The position numbers were made by a program, and so were the translations under genes. Below are positions 51,408 to 59,472 of a stretch of 64,000 nucleotides of DNA, piece after piece. Under the pieces are notes generated by a model. That model was not told where the DNA came from, did no database searches, and was given only the letters and a program-made list of their open reading frames with translations. This DNA comes from CAVTJL01 sp963735065 (GTDB lineage Bacteria > Pseudomonadota > Alphaproteobacteria > Geminicoccales > Geminicoccaceae). Each line of letters opens with the position of its first letter. Position 1 is the stretch's first letter. Location of the stretch: the NCBI GenBank assembly GCA_963735065.1, contig CAVTJL010000001.1, forward strand, positions 682,001 to 746,000, read 5' to 3'.

Positions 51408-51827
51408 ATGGATGACCTTCTGAACGCCGCCCGAGCCGCGCGCGAGCGCGCCTATGCCCCCTACTCCGGCTTTCACGTCGGAGCCGCGATCCGCGGTGCC
51501 AGCGGGCGCGTCTATGCCGGCTGCAACATCGAGAACGCCGCCTACCCCTTGGGCGGCTGCGCCGAGACCGCGGCCATTGCCGCCATGGTGCAGGCAGGCG
51601 AGCAGCGCATCATCGAGGTTCTCGTCCTCGGCGGCGGGGACAGCCCGTGCACGCCCTGCGGCGGCTGCCGCCAGCGCCTCGCCGAGTTCGCGGGCCCCGA
51701 GACACCCGTCCATGTCTGCGGTCCGGAAGGGCTGCGTCTCGCCACCACGCTGGGTGAGCTCCTTCCCTACGGCTTCACGCTGGAGACGACACCCGGCCAG
51801 CACGGGAAGCCGGGAGAGGGCGCGTGA
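51408..51827 (+). CDS. cdd: Cytidine deaminase
   Basis: Cdd converts (deoxy)cytidine to (deoxy)uridine. The 139-residue size is that of the homotetrameric form. The zinc site and catalytic Glu are visible in GGCAETAAIAAM and CTPCGGCRQRLAEF, and the substrate-binding region in YAGCNIENAAYPLG. It lies in the nucleoside transport operon, and its stop overlaps the deoC GTG start. Confidence 0.95.
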   Translation: MDDLLNAARAARERAYAPYSGFHVGAAIRGASGRVYAGCNIENAAYPLGGCAETAAIAAMVQAGEQRIIEVLVLGGGDSPCTPCGGCRQRLAEFAGPETPVHVCGPEGLRLATTLGELLPYGFTLETTPGQHGKPGEGA

Positions 51828-52603
51828 CCTCCGTCGATTCGCGAGCGTTGATCGAGCAGGCCCGCACAGCCACGGCTGACGCCGCCACGGCCGAGCGGGC
51901 GATCGGCCTCGTCGATCTCACCAGCCTCACCGGCGATGAGGATGAGGCGGCGATCGAGGCGCTGTGCCGCCGGGCAACCCGTCATCGGGTGGCGGCGGTC
52001 TGCATCTACCCGAAGCATCTTCGCCTTGCGCGCGGGCTTCTGGCCGGCAGCGGCGTGCGGCTCGCCGCGGTCGCGAACTTCCCGCATGGGGGCGAGGACA
52101 TCATCCAGGCGGCCGACGAGGCCGCGGCCGCCGTGGCCGACGGCGCCGACGAAATCGACCTGGTGGCGCCCATCGCCTCGATCATGGAAGGCGATATCGG
52201 GCTCGTGGGCGAGCTCGTGCAGGCATGCCGGGCGGTGGTGAACCCGTCGACGAAGCTGAAGCTGATCCTCGAGACGGGCGTTCTGGGCGAGCCAGCGATC
52301 ATCTCGGCCGCCGCCCGCGCCGCCGTCATGGCCGGCATCGACTTTCTCAAGACCTCGACCGGGAAGACCGCCACGGGCGCCACCCTCGAGGCGGCCGCCC
52401 TCCTACTTTCCGTCATCGTCGAGGCGGATGGGCGGGTCGGGTTCAAGGCGGCAGGCGGCATCCGCACGGCGGCCGATGCCGCCTCCTATCTCCATCTCGC
52501 CGATGCGATGCTCGGTGCCGACTGGGCCACGGCGGACCGCTTCCGCCTTGGCGCATCGAGCCTGCTCGACGATCTCCTCCGCGTCGCCGGTCGCGAGGGC
52601 TGA
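51824..52603 (+). CDS. deoC: Deoxyribose-phosphate aldolase
   Basis: DeoC cleaves 2-deoxyribose 5-phosphate to acetaldehyde and glyceraldehyde 3-phosphate. The 259-residue TIM barrel has LTSLTGDEDEAAIEALCRRA at its start, the catalytic residues in EIDLVAPIASI and the Schiff-base Lys in DFLKTSTGKTATGATLEAA, with a second conserved Lys in FKAAGGIRTA. The GTG start overlaps the cdd stop (GTGA). It completes the route from imported deoxynucleosides to central metabolism, though a nucleoside phosphorylase and phosphopentomutase are not in the window. Confidence 0.95.
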   Translation: MTSVDSRALIEQARTATADAATAERAIGLVDLTSLTGDEDEAAIEALCRRATRHRVAAVCIYPKHLRLARGLLAGSGVRLAAVANFPHGGEDIIQAADEAAAAVADGADEIDLVAPIASIMEGDIGLVGELVQACRAVVNPSTKLKLILETGVLGEPAIISAAARAAVMAGIDFLKTSTGKTATGATLEAAALLLSVIVEADGRVGFKAAGGIRTAADAASYLHLADAMLGADWATADRFRLGASSLLDDLLRVAGREG

Positions 52604-52756
52604 GAGCCTTCCGCCGATAGCGGCTGCTGAGCCTGCTACCATCCATCGCAGCGGACGAGAGCCGTCCTTGCCGGCCACCCGAGGCCACCGCTAAGACAGT
52701 CCCGGTGATCGGGCGGTCAACGAAGCCCGAAGCCGTCATCGGATGGGAGCGCAACG

Positions 52757-55630
52757 CTGTCCGCGGAACCCGAGGTCCTGCTGTCGCCCGTCGTCTCCGA
52801 CGAGGTGGTGTGCAGCACCTGCTATATGTGCGCCTGCCGGTGCGGGATCCGCGTGCATCTGAAGGACGGCCAGCTCCGCTACATCGAGGGCAACCGGGCG
52901 CATCCGGTGAACCGAGGCGTGCTCTGCGCCAAGGGCTCGGCCGGCATCATGCAGCAGCATTCGCCGGCAAAGCTCAAAAAGCCCCTGAAGCGCGTCGGCG
53001 AGCGCGGGCGTGACCAGCTGGTCGAGATCGAGTGGGAGGAGGCACTGGAGCTGGCCGTGAGCTGGCTCGCCCCGATCCGCGCCAGCGACCCCCGGAAGCT
53101 CGCCTTCTTCACCGGCCGCGACCAGAGCCAGGCGCTGACCGGCTTCTTCGCCAGCCAGTTCGGCACCTGCAACTACGCGGCGCATGGCGGCTTCTGCTCG
53201 GTCAACATGGCCGCCGCCGGCATGTACACGATCGGCGGCAGCTTTTGGGAGTTCGGCGAGCCCGACTGGGAGCGGACCCGCTATCTCGTCCTCTTCGGCA
53301 TCGCCGAGGATCACGACAGCAACCCGATCAAGATGGGGCTCGCCGCCTGCAAGGCGCACGGCGCCAAGATCCTGTCCCTGAACCCGGTGCGCACGGGCTA
53401 TTCGGCGATCGCCGACGAGTGGCTCGGCATCACGCCCGGCACCGACGGCCTCTTCGTCATGGCGCTCTGCCACGAGCTCATGCGGGCCGGGCGCGTCGAC
53501 ATCGACTATCTCTGCCGCTACACGAACGCGCCCTGGCTGGTGATCGAGGCGCCGGGTACGGCCGAGGACGGGCTCATCGCCCGCGACGAGAAGGGCCGTC
53601 CGCTGGCGCTCGACCGACGGAGCGGCAGCGTGGTGCCGATGGTCCCGGGAACCGTGGCGCCGGCGCTGCAGGGCCGAACGATGCTGGCCGACGGGCGCTC
53701 CGCCGTTCCGGTCTTCGAGCTTCTGGCGCGCCGATGTCTCGATCCGGCCTATGCGCCGGCCGCGGTTGCCGACCGCACGGGCATTCCTGCCGCCACCATC
53801 CAGCGGATCGCCGCCGAGCTCGCCCACGCGGCCTTCGAGGAGGAGGTGGTGATCGAGCAGCCCTGGACCGACTGGACCGGGCAGCGTCATGAGCGAATGA
53901 TCGGCCGGCCCGTCGCGATGCACGCGATGCGGGGCATCTCGGCCCACGCCAACGGCTTCCATACCTGCCGGGCGATCCACATCCTGCAGATCCTCCTGGG
54001 CTCGATCGATGCGCCGGGCGGCTTCCGCTACAAGGCACCCTATCCGAAGGCGGCACCGCCGGGGCCGAAGCCGGCGGGCCGGCCGGCGCAGATGAAGGCC
54101 GGCGAGCCGCTCTCGGGCGTGCCCTTGGGCTATCCTCAGGGACCCGAGGACCTCGTCCTCGAGGCGGACGGCTCGCCGCGACGCCTGGACAAGGCCTTCT
54201 CGTGGGATGCCCCGCTCGCGGCCCACGGCATGATGCACAGCGTGATCGGCAACGCCTGGCGCGGCGATCCCTACCCGATCGACGTCCTCTTTCTCTACAT
54301 GGCCAACATGGCCTGGAACTCGGCCATGAACACGGCCGAGACCATCCGCATGCTGACCGATCGCGATCCGGCGACGGGCGCGTATCGCATCCCGAAGATC
54401 ATCTACACCGACGCGTACTATTCGGAGATGGTCGCCTACGCGGACCTCGTTCTTCCCGACACGACCTATCTCGAGCGCTACGACTGCATCTCGCTCCTCG
54501 ACCGGCCCATCTGCTCGGCCGATGGGGTGGCGGACGCCATCCGTCAGCCCGTGCTGAAGCCCGATCGCGACGTCAGGCCCTTCCAGGACGTCATCATCGA
54601 CCTGGGTGCGAGGCTCGGGCTTCCCGGTTTCGTCGGCGATGACGGCGCGCCCACCTATCCTGGCGGCTATGCGGACTACATCGTCAATCACGAGCGCCGG
54701 CCCGGCATTGGCCCGCTCGCCGGCTGGCGCGGTGCCGACGGCGAGGCGGTTGGCCGGGGCGCGCCCAATCCGCGCCAGCTCGAGCGCTACATCGCCAATG
54801 GCTGCTTCTTCGAGCATGAGCTGCCGCCCGAGACGCGCTTCTTCAAGCACGCGAACCAAGCCTATCTCGAGCATGCGACGGCGATCGGCCTCATCGATTC
54901 GCCCCAGCCCATCGTGCTCCAGCTCTACAGCGAGGTGCTGCAGCGCTTCCGGCTCGCCGCCCGCGGCCACGGCAGGCTTCAGCCGCCGGATCCGCAGCGC
55001 GGCCGCATCGAGACCTACTTCGATCCGCTGCCCATGTGGCATCGCCCGATCGAGGAGGAGCTCGAGAGCGAGGCCGGCTTCCCGCTCCATGCCGTGACCC
55101 AGCGGCCGATGGCCATGTACCACAGCTGGCACTCGCAGAACGCCTGGTTGCGCCAGATCCATGGCCGGAACAGGCTCTACATGAGCCGATCGAGGGCGGA
55201 GACGCTGGGCCTCGAGGACGACGACTGGGTGTGGGTCACGAGCCGCCAGGGCCGGATCAAGGCGCAGCTCCGCCTGATGGAGGGTGTCAACGTCGACACG
55301 GTCTGGACCTGGAACGCGATCGGCAAGCGGGCCGGCGCCTGGGGTCTCGGCCTCGATGCGCCGGAGAGCCGCAAGGGCTTTCTTCTCAACCACCTGATCG
55401 ACGATCTGCTGCCGGCAGCGGACGGCGGCTACCGCTTCGCCAACGCCGATCCGGTGACGGGCCAGGCGGCATGGTTCGATCTCCGCGTCCGGATCGAGAA
55501 GGCAGAGCCCATGGAGGTCGGCGAGACCGAGCCGCGCTTTTCGGTGCTGCCCCGCCTCCCCGGAGCGGAGGAGCCGACGAAGGCGCTGCGCTATGGCGCC
55601 TGGTTCAGGCGGAGCGGGAGCGAAACATGA
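52757..55630 (+). CDS. soeA: Molybdopterin oxidoreductase, SoeA-like sulfite dehydrogenase catalytic subunit
   Basis: This large subunit of the DMSO-reductase family has an N-terminal [4Fe-4S] motif (CYMCACRC, then GVLCAKGSAGIM), the molybdopterin regions FFTGRDQSQALTGFF, GGFCSVNMAAAGMYTIGG and GIAEDHDSNPIK, and a late MoCo-binding domain (RNRLYMSRSRAETLGL). There is no twin-arginine signal, so it faces the cytoplasm, as in SoeABC. Together with the following ferredoxin and DmsC-like genes it fits sulfite oxidation to sulfate with electrons to quinone. The start is placed at CTG 52757 (GGGAG 7 nt upstream); GTG 52805 would start only a few residues before the first Cys. A polysulfide or thiosulfate reductase is the main alternative. 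Confidence 0.78.
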   Translation: MSAEPEVLLSPVVSDEVVCSTCYMCACRCGIRVHLKDGQLRYIEGNRAHPVNRGVLCAKGSAGIMQQHSPAKLKKPLKRVGERGRDQLVEIEWEEALELAVSWLAPIRASDPRKLAFFTGRDQSQALTGFFASQFGTCNYAAHGGFCSVNMAAAGMYTIGGSFWEFGEPDWERTRYLVLFGIAEDHDSNPIKMGLAACKAHGAKILSLNPVRTGYSAIADEWLGITPGTDGLFVMALCHELMRAGRVDIDYLCRYTNAPWLVIEAPGTAEDGLIARDEKGRPLALDRRSGSVVPMVPGTVAPALQGRTMLADGRSAVPVFELLARRCLDPAYAPAAVADRTGIPAATIQRIAAELAHAAFEEEVVIEQPWTDWTGQRHERMIGRPVAMHAMRGISAHANGFHTCRAIHILQILLGSIDAPGGFRYKAPYPKAAPPGPKPAGRPAQMKAGEPLSGVPLGYPQGPEDLVLEADGSPRRLDKAFSWDAPLAAHGMMHSVIGNAWRGDPYPIDVLFLYMANMAWNSAMNTAETIRMLTDRDPATGAYRIPKIIYTDAYYSEMVAYADLVLPDTTYLERYDCISLLDRPICSADGVADAIRQPVLKPDRDVRPFQDVIIDLGARLGLPGFVGDDGAPTYPGGYADYIVNHERRPGIGPLAGWRGADGEAVGRGAPNPRQLERYIANGCFFEHELPPETRFFKHANQAYLEHATAIGLIDSPQPIVLQLYSEVLQRFRLAARGHGRLQPPDPQRGRIETYFDPLPMWHRPIEEELESEAGFPLHAVTQRPMAMYHSWHSQNAWLRQIHGRNRLYMSRSRAETLGLEDDDWVWVTSRQGRIKAQLRLMEGVNVDTVWTWNAIGKRAGAWGLGLDAPESRKGFLLNHLIDDLLPAADGGYRFANADPVTGQAAWFDLRVRIEKAEPMEVGETEPRFSVLPRLPGAEEPTKALRYGAWFRRSGSET

Positions 55631-56364
55631 CCAGCCTCCCCACGACCCCGTCGCGGACGCGCCTCGGCCTCGTCATCGATCTCGACACCTGCGTCGGCTG
55701 CCAGGCCTGCGTCGTGAACTGCAAGGAGTGGAACACGGGCGGTCACCCGGCTCCCCTCTCCGACGCCGAGCCCTATGGTGCCGAGCCCATCGGCGCTTGG
55801 CTCAACCGCGTGCACACCTTCGAGGCCGGCGAGGGGGCGGACGGGCGAACGGTCCATTTCCCGAAGTCCTGCCTGCATTGCGAGAGCGCTGCCTGCGTCA
55901 CGGTCTGCCCGACCGGCGCCTCGTTCAAGCGGCAGGCCGACGGCATCGTGCTCGTCGACGAGAGCAAGTGCATCGGCTGCGGTCTCTGCGCCTGGGCCTG
56001 TCCCTACGGGGCCCGCGAGATGGATCCGCTGGACGGTGTCATGAAGAAGTGCACGCTCTGCGTCGACCGGATCTACAATGAGCATCTGGCACCCGAGGAG
56101 CGCGAGCCGGCCTGCGTCGCCACCTGCCCCGCGCGGGCGCGGCACTTCGGCGACCTCGGCGATCCCGAGAGCGACGTCTCGCGGCTCGTGCAGGAACGGG
56201 GCGGCATGGACCTGATGCCCGAGCTCGGCTACCGCCCGACCAACAAGTACCTGCCGCCGCGCCCGCGGCCCGAGCCGCAAGCCTCCTCTATGCTCGCGCC
56301 GCTCGCCGAGCCAGCCCCGACCGGTGGCTTCCTTGGCTGGGTCGACCGGCTGCTGGGCGGCTGA
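55627..56364 (+). CDS. soeB: 4Fe-4S ferredoxin subunit, SoeB-like
   Basis: The 245-residue protein has four ferredoxin-type cysteine clusters: CVGCQACVVNCKEWN, CLHCESAACVTVCPTGA, CIGCGLCAWACPYGA and CTLCVDR with CVATCPARA. It passes electrons from the molybdenum subunit to the membrane anchor. The ATG overlaps the upstream stop (ATGA) with GGGAG 6 nt before it. The long upstream open frame is a shadow. The C-terminal Pro-rich tail (PPRPRPEPQ) is a linker-like extension. Confidence 0.88.
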   Translation: MTSLPTTPSRTRLGLVIDLDTCVGCQACVVNCKEWNTGGHPAPLSDAEPYGAEPIGAWLNRVHTFEAGEGADGRTVHFPKSCLHCESAACVTVCPTGASFKRQADGIVLVDESKCIGCGLCAWACPYGAREMDPLDGVMKKCTLCVDRIYNEHLAPEEREPACVATCPARARHFGDLGDPESDVSRLVQERGGMDLMPELGYRPTNKYLPPRPRPEPQASSMLAPLAEPAPTGGFLGWVDRLLGG

Positions 56365-56376
56365 GGCTCGACACAG

Positions 56377-57309
56377 GTGCATCCGGCGCTCTCGGTCATC
56401 GTCTTCACGACTGCCACCGGTGCGGGCTACGGTCTCCTTGCCGTCGTGGCGCTCGGCGCTCTCCTTGGTCTCTTCCCCGCCTCGCCCTGGCTCGGAGCCC
56501 TCGCCTGCGGGCTCGCGCTCCTGCTGATCACCGGCGGCCTTCTCTCCTCGACCCTTCACCTGCGCCACCCGGAGCGGGCGTGGCGGGCGATCAGCCAGTG
56601 GCGATCGTCGTGGCTCTCGCGCGAGGGCCTCTTCGCCCTGCTCACCTATGTCCCGACCCTGGCGCTGACCCTGAGCTGGGTCCTCATGGGGCACATCTGG
56701 GATCCTATGGCTGTCCTTGCCGCCGCCGGGGCAACGGTCACCGTGGCCTGCACGGGTCAGATCTACGCGTCGCTCAAGCCCGTGGCACGGTGGCACCAAC
56801 CGCTCACGACGCCTTGCTATCTCCTGTTCGCGCTCGCCAGCGGCACCCTAAGCGCGGCGCTCGTCCTTCAGGCGACAGGCCGCGCTGCCGGCTGGGCGGG
56901 CGGGCTCGCCTTGATCGCGGTACCGGCGGCCTGGCTCCTGAAGCTCCTCTGGTGGCGGGAGGGGGACGAGACACCGCTCGCCGGCACGCCCGAGAGCGCT
57001 ACCGGCCTGGGCGGCCGGGGGAAGGTCCGCCTGCTTGAGCCGCCGCATACCTCGAGCAACTACCTCATGAACGAGATGGGCTTCCAGATCGCCCGCAAGC
57101 ACGCGGCCACGCTGCGCCGGAGGGCAGTGATCCTCGGGGTGGCGCTGCCCGTTCCGCTTCTTGCCCTATCTCTCGCCATCGGCGTCGGCGCGATCGCTAC
57201 CCTGCTCACCTTGCTGGCGCTTCTCTCGCTCGTGGCCGCGCTGCTGATCGAGCGCTGGCTCTTCTTCGCCGAGGCGCGACACACGGTAACGCTCTATTAT
57301 GGAGGCTAA
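56377..57309 (+). CDS. soeC: DmsC-family membrane anchor, SoeC-like
   Basis: The 310-residue protein has about eight hydrophobic helices and the DmsC layout: HPALSVIVFTTATGAGYGLL, STLHLRHPERAWRAISQWRS, SWLSREGLFALLTY and TGQIYASLKPVARWHQPLT. It anchors the enzyme in the inner membrane and exchanges electrons with quinone. The start is GTG 56377, 12 nt after the ferredoxin stop. The DmsC (rather than NrfD) type of anchor and the cytoplasmic catalytic subunit both favour the Soe assignment. Confidence 0.85.
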   Translation: MHPALSVIVFTTATGAGYGLLAVVALGALLGLFPASPWLGALACGLALLLITGGLLSSTLHLRHPERAWRAISQWRSSWLSREGLFALLTYVPTLALTLSWVLMGHIWDPMAVLAAAGATVTVACTGQIYASLKPVARWHQPLTTPCYLLFALASGTLSAALVLQATGRAAGWAGGLALIAVPAAWLLKLLWWREGDETPLAGTPESATGLGGRGKVRLLEPPHTSSNYLMNEMGFQIARKHAATLRRRAVILGVALPVPLLALSLAIGVGAIATLLTLLALLSLVAALLIERWLFFAEARHTVTLYYGG

Positions 57310-57353
57310 CGCCCTCTGCCGCGCCACCGCTCGGCGCACCGGACAGACGGTCG

Positions 57354-59264
57354 CTAGGCCTGCCCCACAACCGACAGTGTCGAGACCTGCCCGACCGGTT
57401 GGCGCGCAAGAAAGGCTGTGCACTCGGACTCAGACATAGGCTTGGCGAAAAGATAGCCCTGCGCCTCGTCGCAGCCCTCGCGCATCAGAAACGCGCGCTG
57501 CGCCTCCGTCTCGACGCCCTCGGCAAGAACCCGCCGATCGAAGGTCCGGGCGAGGCCGATGATGGCCCGCACGATGGCATCGTCGACAGGATCGGCGCCG
57601 ACGTGCCGGAGGAACGACTTGTCGATCTTGATGCGGCTCACGGGCAATCGCCGAAGATAGCCCAGGGACGAATAGCCGGTCCCGAAATCGTCGATCGACA
57701 GGCCGAGACCCATGGCCGCCAAGCCCTCGAGCGAGCGGCGCATCGCGAGCTGTGCCGGATCGACGAAGAGACTCTCCGTCACCTCGAGCTCCAGGCAGTC
57801 CGGTTGCATGCCGGTCTGATGGAGCACGCGGGTGGCCACCGAGACCATGTCCTGATGGCGCAGCTGCGCCACCGACACATTCACCGCCATCCGCATGCGG
57901 TGGCCGGCATCGCGCCAACGACGTGCCGTCCTGCAGGCCTCCGCCAGGACCCACGCCCCGATCGGCCGTATGAGGCCGCTGCTCTCGGCGATAGGAATGA
58001 ACTGGGTGGGCGGTATCACCCCCTTCTCGGGATGCGTCCAACGCAGCAGCGCCTCGCAGGCAATGATCTCGCCAGTCCGCAGGTCCAGCTGAGGCTGGTA
58101 GTGGAGCGAGAGGTCACCGTGATCCATCGCGTGACGAAGCTCACGCTCCATCGCCTTGCGCAGCTTCAGGGCGTGGTCCATGCGCGGGTTGAAGAGGCGC
58201 CAGCGATTGCCACCGGCCCGCTTGGCCTCGTCCACAGCCATCTCGGCGCATCGCATCAGCTGATCGAAGCTGCCGCCGTGATCCGGGAACAGCGCGATGC
58301 CGACGCTAGCCGAGGGCGCCACCTCGCTGCCCTCGACCTGGATGCGGCGGCCCAGGCGCTCCAGCGCCCGGTCGGCAAGGCCCTGCGCGTCGTCGGCGCT
58401 CTCGAGCTCGGAGGCCACGATGGCGAAGCGGTCGCCATCCACTCGCGCGATTCGCACGCCCTCGTCGGAGAAGGCGGAAAGCCTGTGGGCCGAATGTCGA
58501 AGCACCTCGTCGCCGACGCGATAGCCACAGAAGCTGTTGATATCCTTCAGACGATCCATGTCGAAGGCAAGAAGAGCTACCCGCCGCCCCACACTCCTCG
58601 CTCGACGCAGAACGATACGGGTATGGAGCTTCAGGCCATGACGCCCGACAAGCCCCGTCAGCTCGTCCCTGTCCACTCGCGGTCCCGCAGGAGAGCCCTC
58701 CTGATCGGGGTCTTCTGCCTCGTCCGCCGTCGGCCCGCCGCGACCAGCGGAAAGCATGCCAGATCTGTCGAGGGCACCACGGCCCCGCACCTCGCCCGGA
58801 TCGAGCCTGTCGCTGCCTCTCCCGACCGACAGCCCGGCAAGCAGCCAGGCGACGCCGGCCAACGCCAGCAGCAGCGCGCTGATGGGGCCACCTGCGTGAA
58901 TGCTGCAGGCCAGCAGCGCCCCACCGGTCGCCGCCGTCGCCACGCACAGACCTAGCAACACGGTTGTCCAGCCCTCTGAACATGGCACCATGCCCATCGC
59001 GGCTAAGGACACCGTGATCTCTGACCCGGGCGCGTTGTCTCGCCTCTCAGGCCGTGTTCTGACTCTGCTGAGGAGCCTCGCGTACATGGTTTTACTTCCC
59101 GGGCGACTCTCCGTCTTACCCGCCGTCGCCGCTTGTTCGGATTGCCCACCCAACTCAGCTTTGGCGGTCTCGGCCTGCCTCGATGACCCCCGCATATCAA
59201 GTTCATGATCACTCTCAAGTTGAGAGAATGACACGAACTTGCCTTCCTTAGCTTTGTGCGGCAA
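57354..59264 (-). CDS. GGDEF (degenerate)-EAL membrane protein, probable c-di-GMP phosphodiesterase
   Basis: After an N-terminal region with two hydrophobic helices (TVLLGLCVATAATGGALLAC and ISALLLALAGVAWLLAGL) comes a GGDEF domain (DRDELTGLVGRHGL start) whose active-site loop reads RVDGDRFAIV instead of GGDEF, so it should not make c-di-GMP. The EAL domain is complete: CEALLRWTHPEKG, MAVNVSVAQLR, LELEVTESLF, SIDDFGTGYSSLGYL, KIDKSFL and LAEGVETEAQRAFL. It is likely a phosphodiesterase, perhaps tuned by GTP on the first domain. The start is unsure: TTG 59264, GTG 59234 (AAGGAAGG upstream) or ATG 59087 (MYARLLS). Confidence 0.88.
   Translation of the reverse strand: MPHKAKEGKFVSFSQLESDHELDMRGSSRQAETAKAELGGQSEQAATAGKTESRPGSKTMYARLLSRVRTRPERRDNAPGSEITVSLAAMGMVPCSEGWTTVLLGLCVATAATGGALLACSIHAGGPISALLLALAGVAWLLAGLSVGRGSDRLDPGEVRGRGALDRSGMLSAGRGGPTADEAEDPDQEGSPAGPRVDRDELTGLVGRHGLKLHTRIVLRRARSVGRRVALLAFDMDRLKDINSFCGYRVGDEVLRHSAHRLSAFSDEGVRIARVDGDRFAIVASELESADDAQGLADRALERLGRRIQVEGSEVAPSASVGIALFPDHGGSFDQLMRCAEMAVDEAKRAGGNRWRLFNPRMDHALKLRKAMERELRHAMDHGDLSLHYQPQLDLRTGEIIACEALLRWTHPEKGVIPPTQFIPIAESSGLIRPIGAWVLAEACRTARRWRDAGHRMRMAVNVSVAQLRHQDMVSVATRVLHQTGMQPDCLELEVTESLFVDPAQLAMRRSLEGLAAMGLGLSIDDFGTGYSSLGYLRRLPVSRIKIDKSFLRHVGADPVDDAIVRAIIGLARTFDRRVLAEGVETEAQRAFLMREGCDEAQGYLFAKPMSESECTAFLARQPVGQVSTLSVVGQA
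59198..59241. promoter_or_regulatory. Nested inverted repeat with three CAAGTT half-sites upstream of the EAL gene
   Basis: CTCTCAA-G-TTGAGAG (59212-59226) is a perfect 7-bp palindrome. It is flanked by an outer pair CAAGTTC (59198-59204) and GAACTTG (59235-59241). CAAGTT therefore occurs at 59198 and 59216 and its complement at 59236. If the GGDEF-EAL protein starts at ATG 59087, this lies in its leader or promoter; if it starts at 59264, it is within the coding sequence. Could be an operator or a leader hairpin. Confidence 0.35.
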
Positions 59265-59284
59265 CCCTCCGAGTTTGACAAGCG

Positions 59285-59365
59285 CTAAGATCTGTCAGCT
59301 TGTGGTTGTGTTGCAAACCGATCCCAGTCCCCGCGGTTGACCCAGTCTTGCACGTCGAACGGCAT
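59285..59365 (-). CDS. Possible 26-residue small protein
   Basis: ATG 59365, with AGGAAG about 5 nt upstream, opens a 26-codon frame ending at TAG 59285. The peptide begins MPFDVQDWVNRGDWDRF and ends TQPQADRS. It is acidic with two Trp residues, has no signal peptide or membrane segment, and lies on the minus strand just upstream of the GGDEF-EAL gene in a gap that otherwise holds nothing. I recognise no family. It could be a small regulatory protein or leader peptide; chance is also possible at this length. Confidence 0.35.
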   Translation of the reverse strand: MPFDVQDWVNRGDWDRFATQPQADRS

Positions 59366-59472
59366 GTCGCTTCCTCGCTAGCTGTCCGGTCGATGTGGCA
59401 AGAGAGGGGTGGCAGGGCGGCCCATAGGAAGGGCTGTTCGCCGATGGGCGGGCGAGCGAGGAGGCCGGGGTG

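Noticed and set aside
52736..55393. A long minus-strand open frame opposite the SoeA-like gene
   Set aside because: It is a shadow of a clear molybdoenzyme gene; composition is Arg/Asp/His/Gly/Val-rich with no recognisable domain.
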